A DNA stretch of 64,000 bases from Biscogniauxia marginata (lineage: Eukaryota; Ascomycota; Sordariomycetes; Xylariales; Xylariaceae). A program made the translations under genes and the position numbers. The notes below the pieces were generated by a model, which ran no database searches, was not told the origin of the DNA, and saw only the letters and a list, made by a program, of their open reading frames with translations. The DNA lies in the NCBI GenBank assembly GCA_022695795.1, contig MU404161.1, forward strand, positions 62,001 to 126,000. The letters are read 5' to 3'. Within the stretch, counting starts at the first letter, position 1. Each line of letters starts with the position of its first letter. Shown here one piece after another: positions 58,540 to 64,000 of this stretch.

Positions 58540-59256
58540 GACACATTGCTCGAGATGATGTCGGTCGCGATATCAGATGGCAGACGTTAGGGTGTCGGGG
58601 GGGGCCCCAGAGGCGAGAGATCAAACCAGAGGGAAGTGGATGCAAAGAGGTAACTTGTGACGCATCACATCGAGCGGCGCAGGGATTCCAGTGACAGGCG
58701 CACGAGAGTAATTTGAAGCTCTCCGACCAGACGGTGAGGACGTTTGTAGTGTAGCACGGGATCCCCTGCAATCCGGTGTGAAGCGGTGGTCGTCAACGCA
58801 CGGCCGCTAGGGAATTGGCGCTAGCCTCACTTCCCAGATCAGATGGCAAGGTGACGTTTTAATAAAAGGCCAGTCCCGGGGCGAGGCAACACGTCCAACC
58901 CACAAGGAGGATGGCGGCAACCCAGGGTTTCCCTGGTTGGCAAATCCGGATCTGCGTCGATTGGCGACGATTTCCGTGACCGCTCTCAGCAACCACTGCA
59001 AGTTCTGCAGATTCACGAACTGCTAGTCTCTGGGTTTAAGTGGAGCAGCAAGGGGGGATTTCAGTCAAGACTCGTCGCGGGCGGGAGGGCAGGGCGGTGA
59101 AAAAGGGTCTCAAAAAATAAAATAAAAATAAAGAGGCCGGATCGTGAGAACGCGAGGACGGAGAACGGAGACGGAGACGGGGGGGAATCTAGGTGCAAAT
59201 AATGTATAACACCAGCAGGCCACTGCTACTAGTAGCTCTACGGGAAAAGGGAGACA

Positions 59257-59280
59257 CAGACAGACAGACAGACAGACAGA
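59257..59280. repeat. (GACA)n microsatellite
   Basis: Six tandem ACAG/GACA units. Confidence 0.9.
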
Positions 59281-59760
59281 AAGATGGACTGACTGCATCT
59301 ATGGATTGAAGATGCAGGCAAGCCAGTCGAGCAGGAATGGGCACGCAGTGGCGCAATGCACGGCTGTTGTATGTAGGTATGTACATATGCAAGTGGTATG
59401 TAAGTGCATGTACGTCTGTCTGTATGAAGTGTGCGCGTGTGTATCGCAATGCAAAAACTTGGTAACGAGGAACAGGTGGCACAACACATCAAACACTGCG
59501 TGGGTACAGCGAGAAAAATATAGCGAGGCATGTCTGACAACACACGCCTGCCGTCGCTCTCGGCCGGGCCTATCGTCCAATCTCCACGAGGCGCGGCCAA
59601 GACGGAGTCGACGGCGGCCCTCGAGGGCGCGTGATAGGCGACACGCACCTCATTATTTGGAGCAATTAAGGGATAATATGGAACCGCCTGACTGATGCTA
59701 CTGCTGCTGCTACTGCTGCTGTAATGTATGTAGGATGTAGTGTAGTGTAGCGCACCGGAA

Positions 59761-59781
59761 GGGGGGGGGGGGAGGGGAGGG
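59761..59781 (+). repeat. Poly-G tract, potential G-quadruplex
   Basis: G-runs of 12, 4 and 3 separated by single A, preceded closely by GGAA. Confidence 0.85.
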
Positions 59782-61122
59782 CGAGTGGCAATACTTACCT
59801 ACTTACTACTTACTCCTTACTACTTACTATGCCGAGATTGTGTGTATGTGTGTGTACAAGAAAGAAAGGCGGACAGGTAAGAAGAATACCGAGTGGGATG
59901 GGAGAGAATTATGAACAGGCGAGGAGACAAGATTGGACAAAAAGAATAAAACCGATGATTGGTTTCGCCCTGTACGACGACTGGCTGAAAAGAAAATGAG
60001 GGAAAGGAGGGAAAGGGATTAAAAAAAAACTTTACTGGGGTAACCCTCCCGTAAATCAGCGATAAGAGACGCCAGAGACCGATAAGAACTCGGTCCTAGA
60101 TCAGAAGCAGTTAATCACCCCCGCTGATTGGTCTAAATTCAATTTCCCTCGCACCGCAGCCCGCCTTGATTCGTTGCCTCATCTTATCCAATTGGTTGAG
60201 GCCGGTAAGGCCCTCTGTGAGGCACGACGGTGGGTTCAAATGCATGTATGCATTGTTGAGGCTGGTCGCTACATGCACACTACACTACTAAGCCAGCGAC
60301 GTAAAAATTGGAGAGAAACCCAAAAATAAAATCAAAATAATCGACAACCCAAAATCAGAGTAACCTGGAATACTGGCCCGTTGTTCCTACTTCGTCTCCG
60401 TCTCAGCTCCTTACCCCTATTCCTAGGTATTCCTATGCCTTATTCCTATCTCTATTCCTATCTCTATTCTTTACTCCCCTACTCCTTACTCCTTATTCCC
60501 GTGCTACTTATTCAGCGAGACAGAACGCATGGACCACACCGGTCAGCCTGTATGGTGAACTGGCTCTTGGCACCGTTGGACAAATGCCCATCATGACCGC
60601 AGCAGCCCTTCTTCTCTCTCTTAATGCAAGCTGCTTTATAAAAATACCTTAGACACCCTGCCATCAAGACTTCTATGCTCGCTGACGTCCTGCCACCTGT
60701 CCGTCTGTGCATGCATTTAACAAGAGCCTTTGCTCCAAAAAGCTCCACTACCTGTCCAATCGTCCGCTCCCATCCATGTGAAGATAAGCATCCACTATCA
60801 TCCTACCCGCCCTCGCCGCCTCGACTTTGCCAGCTTCGATCGTCCAGATTGCCCCTCAGACCCCTCAACCGTGTTGATCCCATCTCATAGTATCCACCTC
60901 TAGCAAGCCGTGACTTATATCCTCCCCTCACTGGGGCCCGATTCTGATTCCGCATCATCATAATCCGTTGATCTCCAGTCCGTATGTAATGCGTGAGCCT
61001 TTGTGTAGCTTGCGTGCCCCTGTGTCCTTGCCGACTCCTTTTCATGACGAATACGCCCAGAAGCGCCTAGGTGGGTATCGAGCGAGGTATCGAAGTGAGG
61101 CCCTCTCGTCGGCAATCAGGTG

Positions 61123-63152
61123 CTAAACTCCATTGCGGATGCTACCAGCCCCAAGGTTTTGTACAAAGCGTACTTCATTGGCCTGTTTTTCCAACGCTAG
61201 CCTCATTCTCTCGCTATACAGCTTCCCTTCGTTCTCTACAGCAATCTCTTCCGGTGTTTTTGTCATCTCCTCAAAATCGTCTGCCGAGAAACCCGGCTTC
61301 GATGAGAAGCCAACCATCCCCAGCTTCTCGCCAGTCCAGAATAGAATGTCGTCATCATTGGCCAGTGCGCTTTCGCCTTGTCCTGTTTGCGTGGAAAGGA
61401 GCTTCCGGGCGATCTCGTCTGATCCGGGCATCGACCCGAAAAGGGATCGCTGGACCACCCTTTCTGACTTGCCGATCCTCTGGCGGCGTACCTCGGTGAA
61501 CCCATCTCGTTCTACCCATTTTAGGTAACCCTGACCGTCAGAAAAGACGATCCGAGAACCGTGGTTGATCACAGAGAGGAGCTTCGATTTTGAAGCCGTT
61601 TGTCGGTTCTTCATAGTTGAGTCATGGGATACTCGGTATCTAGGTAGGTCATCCGGGCCCGAGGACAGGCCGTACAACTCAAGAGATCCTTTCGTGTTAT
61701 ACTCGCCACCTGCGATAAGTGTTCTCCCTCCGACAACCGCTTTCGCCTTCTGAACTTGTTCCTCTGACAGCTGGAAACGCCGGCGGAGATCGCTGTCGAC
61801 GCTAGAGAACGGATAAGGGAGCGAGGCGAGGCTGCAAAGCCGAGCCCCGGAGTGTATCGACCCCTTGATTGCCGGAAACATGCGTCGATCATAATGCAAG
61901 ATGCTAGAGAACCTCCCAGCCACAAATATGTCATCGGACAATTGATTTTTGTCACCTGGGCGTTCGAGGTGCAAAATGCTCTGTGGACCGGACTGGGCGA
62001 GAGAAGCATACGGAGGCAGTGGGTTCGGATCTAGGACCCTAGAAAAGTCGAGACCGCCCTTGTGCATGTGATGGTCAATCTGCTCTCCATAATCGGTACG
62101 GTAGCGATGGCTGGTTCTGTGGTCATGCAGATGTAGGCCATGGAACGTGCCCACTGTCAGCGGAATCGTGGGGGCGGCTGCAGATAAAGTGGTGATAGAC
62201 CATTCGAATGGCTGGTTTCCAACAACAGCCAGCGTCTCGAGATCAACTTCAATGAGATCTTCCAAGACGTCAGCAAGGCCTTTTGCAGACTGCTAGGACG
62301 GGAACTTACGACTCTGGACTGCGAAATATGCCCTGTGCCTCTGGCTATCAATGCTCACACACTCGGTCACTCCTATATTGATCATTTTGGACCGTTTAGA
62401 AAGGTCCGTGCCGGGACCATCGGAACATAGCAAGCCTGGGCCGCTCTTGGACAAGATTGACCCCTTCCTGCCCCGAGTGCCCTTGACATCCCATAGGCAG
62501 ACTGATCCATCATCAAGCGGGGACACTGCGAAGAGTTCGTGTCCTCCCGAAGTTGGCTTGTACAGCGCAACACCACTGACATCGATCGTATTCCTCGTGG
62601 AACCGTCCGTAATTTTCGGCTGCTCGAACCAGCTAACAGCAATGGGGCCATTTCTGTGGATATATTCATCGTACCAGTTTGTCCCCTCGTTTTCGAACGT
62701 TCGGTCCCAATTCGCAGCAATCCGGATATGTTCTCTCTCTTTCTTCTTCGATCCGAGGAGGCTTAGGTTCTCCACTAGACTCCAATGAAGCTCGCTTTGA
62801 TCTTCGGGCCGGGTTCCCTCTCCGAGAAACGCCTGAGTACTGCTCAACGATGTGCCTCCCTCATCGACCCAGTCGGAACCCCATCGGTAGAGTTGAACAC
62901 GTTCGTGGAGGGCAGAGGCGGACAAACATCGGTTTCGCCACAGATTGCCATCTCGGCATAGGCGGAAGAGTTTCTTCGATAGCGACTGTAGTTTAACGAC
63001 GTCGCGCGATTCGACAACTAACAGATTTCAGGACATCAGCAACGCTCGGACAAAGGAAGCGCGGGCAGGAGAACAAAAGTCGCAGGCGTACAAGACAGGA
63101 TTTGAAGCAGGATCTCGTCGGGGAGAGACTCGAGACAATTCGAACCGGCCAT
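61123..63152 (-). CDS. F-box protein with WD-like repeat region, 634 aa
   Basis: Three exons: 63092-63152, 62310-63017 and 61123-62258. Donor GTACGC in intron 1 and GTAAGT in intron 2; phases close to 635 codons. Splicing exon 1 to exon 2 creates a full F-box (residues about 7-50): LESLPDEILLQILSF-VESRDVVKLQSLSKKLF..LCRDGNLWRNRC. This indicates the substrate-receptor subunit of an SCF ubiquitin ligase binding Skp1. The rest shows beta-propeller character (ISWFEQP-like strands, SPLDDGSVCLWDVKG) and is the likely substrate-binding part. The C-terminal 50 residues are charged and helical. For intron 2 I chose the acceptor after TTGGAAG (51-base intron with a CTGAC branch); nearer AG sites would make the intron 30 bases or less. 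Substrate unknown. Confidence 0.87.
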
Positions 63153-64000
63153 GGTTGCACTTTGTCGGCAATTCAAAAGACAAAGACACGGTGAGCGCAT
63201 GCGCGGCAACGCGATGTAAGACAGATGAAAGTGTTTCAGGCGTATAAACGCGAAAGCAAGGACTATTATGTAAATTAAATAAAGCAATGAGTGTCGGCTA
63301 GAGGTCCTACCTCCTATGCAGGGGGGGAAGACAGGTTTAGTTTACTAAGTTAATTGACAAAGGGTGGAGTTTCAAGTCGAGGGAACAGCGAGCGAGTTCG
63401 GGCTCGGGTTCGGGTTCGATAACCCGACTGGATGCACGAGTTGGGGGGAACATTGGAGGAACTTCAGCTCTCCGAGTCCGATAAGTCGACAGAATACTGA
63501 TCAATCAGAGTCCAGGCTTTTTCTCTGATGACGGGAGGTGCAGCACAAATCTTATCTCTACCAATCTGTACTAACTGCGGGGAGCGCCATTCTTTTCTCC
63601 AACTCCTTGGGATTGGGTCTGTGCGCTACCTACCTAGCTAGTTGCTACTAGCCCGGGTGCAGGCCGGCAGGGCTTGTGGCGGTGACGGAACCATCGTGTG
63701 GCGTTCTTCTGCTTCCAACGACCAAATACGGGCTTGTAAGTACAGACGTATACTAACCACGTACACGAAGTTTCCCAGTATCTAAGGAGAGTAGATAGTT
63801 ACCAGATCCAATAATAGTAGTTCTGAAGTAATTCTTCTGATTACCATGGAAGTACCTAGCTAGATATGTTCGAATTGGAGATTGGTTAGTCCATACGACG
63901 CCAGTTATCCCCTACCTAACCTCCTTATCTACCTCAAATTGACAATCCTCGGAACTCGACACTAAGTACTAACAAAAATAGACACTTATTTACATGTTAC
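63153..64000. other. Intergenic, no gene seen
   Basis: Promoter side of the F-box gene with TCGGGCTCGGGTTCGGGTTCG short repeats near 63393-63418 and TACCTACCTAGCTAG motifs near 63628. No coding region is supported. Confidence 0.6.

Larger units (their letters stand above)
58540..61122. other. 2.6-kb intergenic region with several microsatellites
   Basis: No gene is supported. Holds (GACA)n at 59257-59280, CTG/CTA triplets at 59697-59722, a poly-G tract at 59761-59781 and a tight pair of GATAAGA motifs near 60060-60090. Open frames at 59238-59648 are translations of these repeats. Confidence 0.6.

Noticed and set aside
59238..59648. 136-codon minus-strand frame rich in Cys, Ser, Val and Thr
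   Set aside because: Translation of GACA and GTAT microsatellites; overlapping frames on both strands.
1..64000. CRISPR arrays, bacterial-type operons or ribosome-binding sites, rRNA genes
   Set aside because: None seen; the DNA is eukaryotic nuclear in character.

Overview
The window is nuclear DNA of a filamentous ascomycete (Pezizomycotina, probably Sordariomycetes). The protein-coding genes are interrupted by short introns of about 43-110 bases with GTAAGT/GTGAGT donors and CTAAC/CTGAC/CTAAT branch sites. There is an intron-containing eukaryotic tRNA-Leu. Typical fungal families are present: a reducing polyketide synthase, Zn2Cys6 regulator, HET-domain protein, MFS transporter, GH3 beta-glucosidase and pepsin-like protease. 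GC-rich genes sit in AT-rich spacers peppered with TAGG/CCTA microsatellites. Species cannot be fixed from the sequence alone. All exon models below were worked out by hand from splice signals, reading phase and family motifs.

Layout. 1-1073: 3' end of a Ser/Thr/Ala-rich secreted-type protein. 2.4-6.2 kb: housekeeping genes (RNase P/MRP subunit RPP1, a small zinc-ribbon protein, tRNA-Leu(CAG)). 6.9-9.9 kb: intracellular-type GH3 beta-glucosidase with a PA14 insert, minus strand, seven exons. 9.9-19.5 kb: sparse accessory region with a DUF202 membrane protein split by an unusually long intron, an aldo-keto reductase with a mitochondrial-like leader, an L-rhamnose-1-dehydrogenase-like SDR and a decayed SDR pseudogene. 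A perfect 18-bp-arm hairpin lies at 11.7 kb. 22.2-30.2 kb: vacuolar-type zinc transporter (ZRC1/COT1 family), secreted aspartic protease, and a single-exon luciferase-domain membrane protein.

30.9-51.7 kb: the main system, a compact and apparently intact secondary-metabolite cluster. It holds a 2123-residue iterative polyketide synthase (KS-AT-DH-CMeT-psiKR-KR-ACP, without enoylreductase or release domain), a dihydroflavonol-4-reductase-like ketoreductase, an MFS exporter of the monocarboxylate-transporter type and a Zn2Cys6 regulator. The regulator is divergently paired, 362 bases apart, with a HET-domain gene. The inferred job is to make a C-methylated, incompletely reduced polyketide, modify a carbonyl, and export it under local control. 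The product is unknown.

51.7-57.4 kb: long gene-poor, AT-rich stretch with a possible gene relic near 54.2 kb. 57.4-63.2 kb: an SprT-like metalloprotease and an F-box protein with a WD-like C-terminal region, both minus strand; the last 0.85 kb is intergenic.
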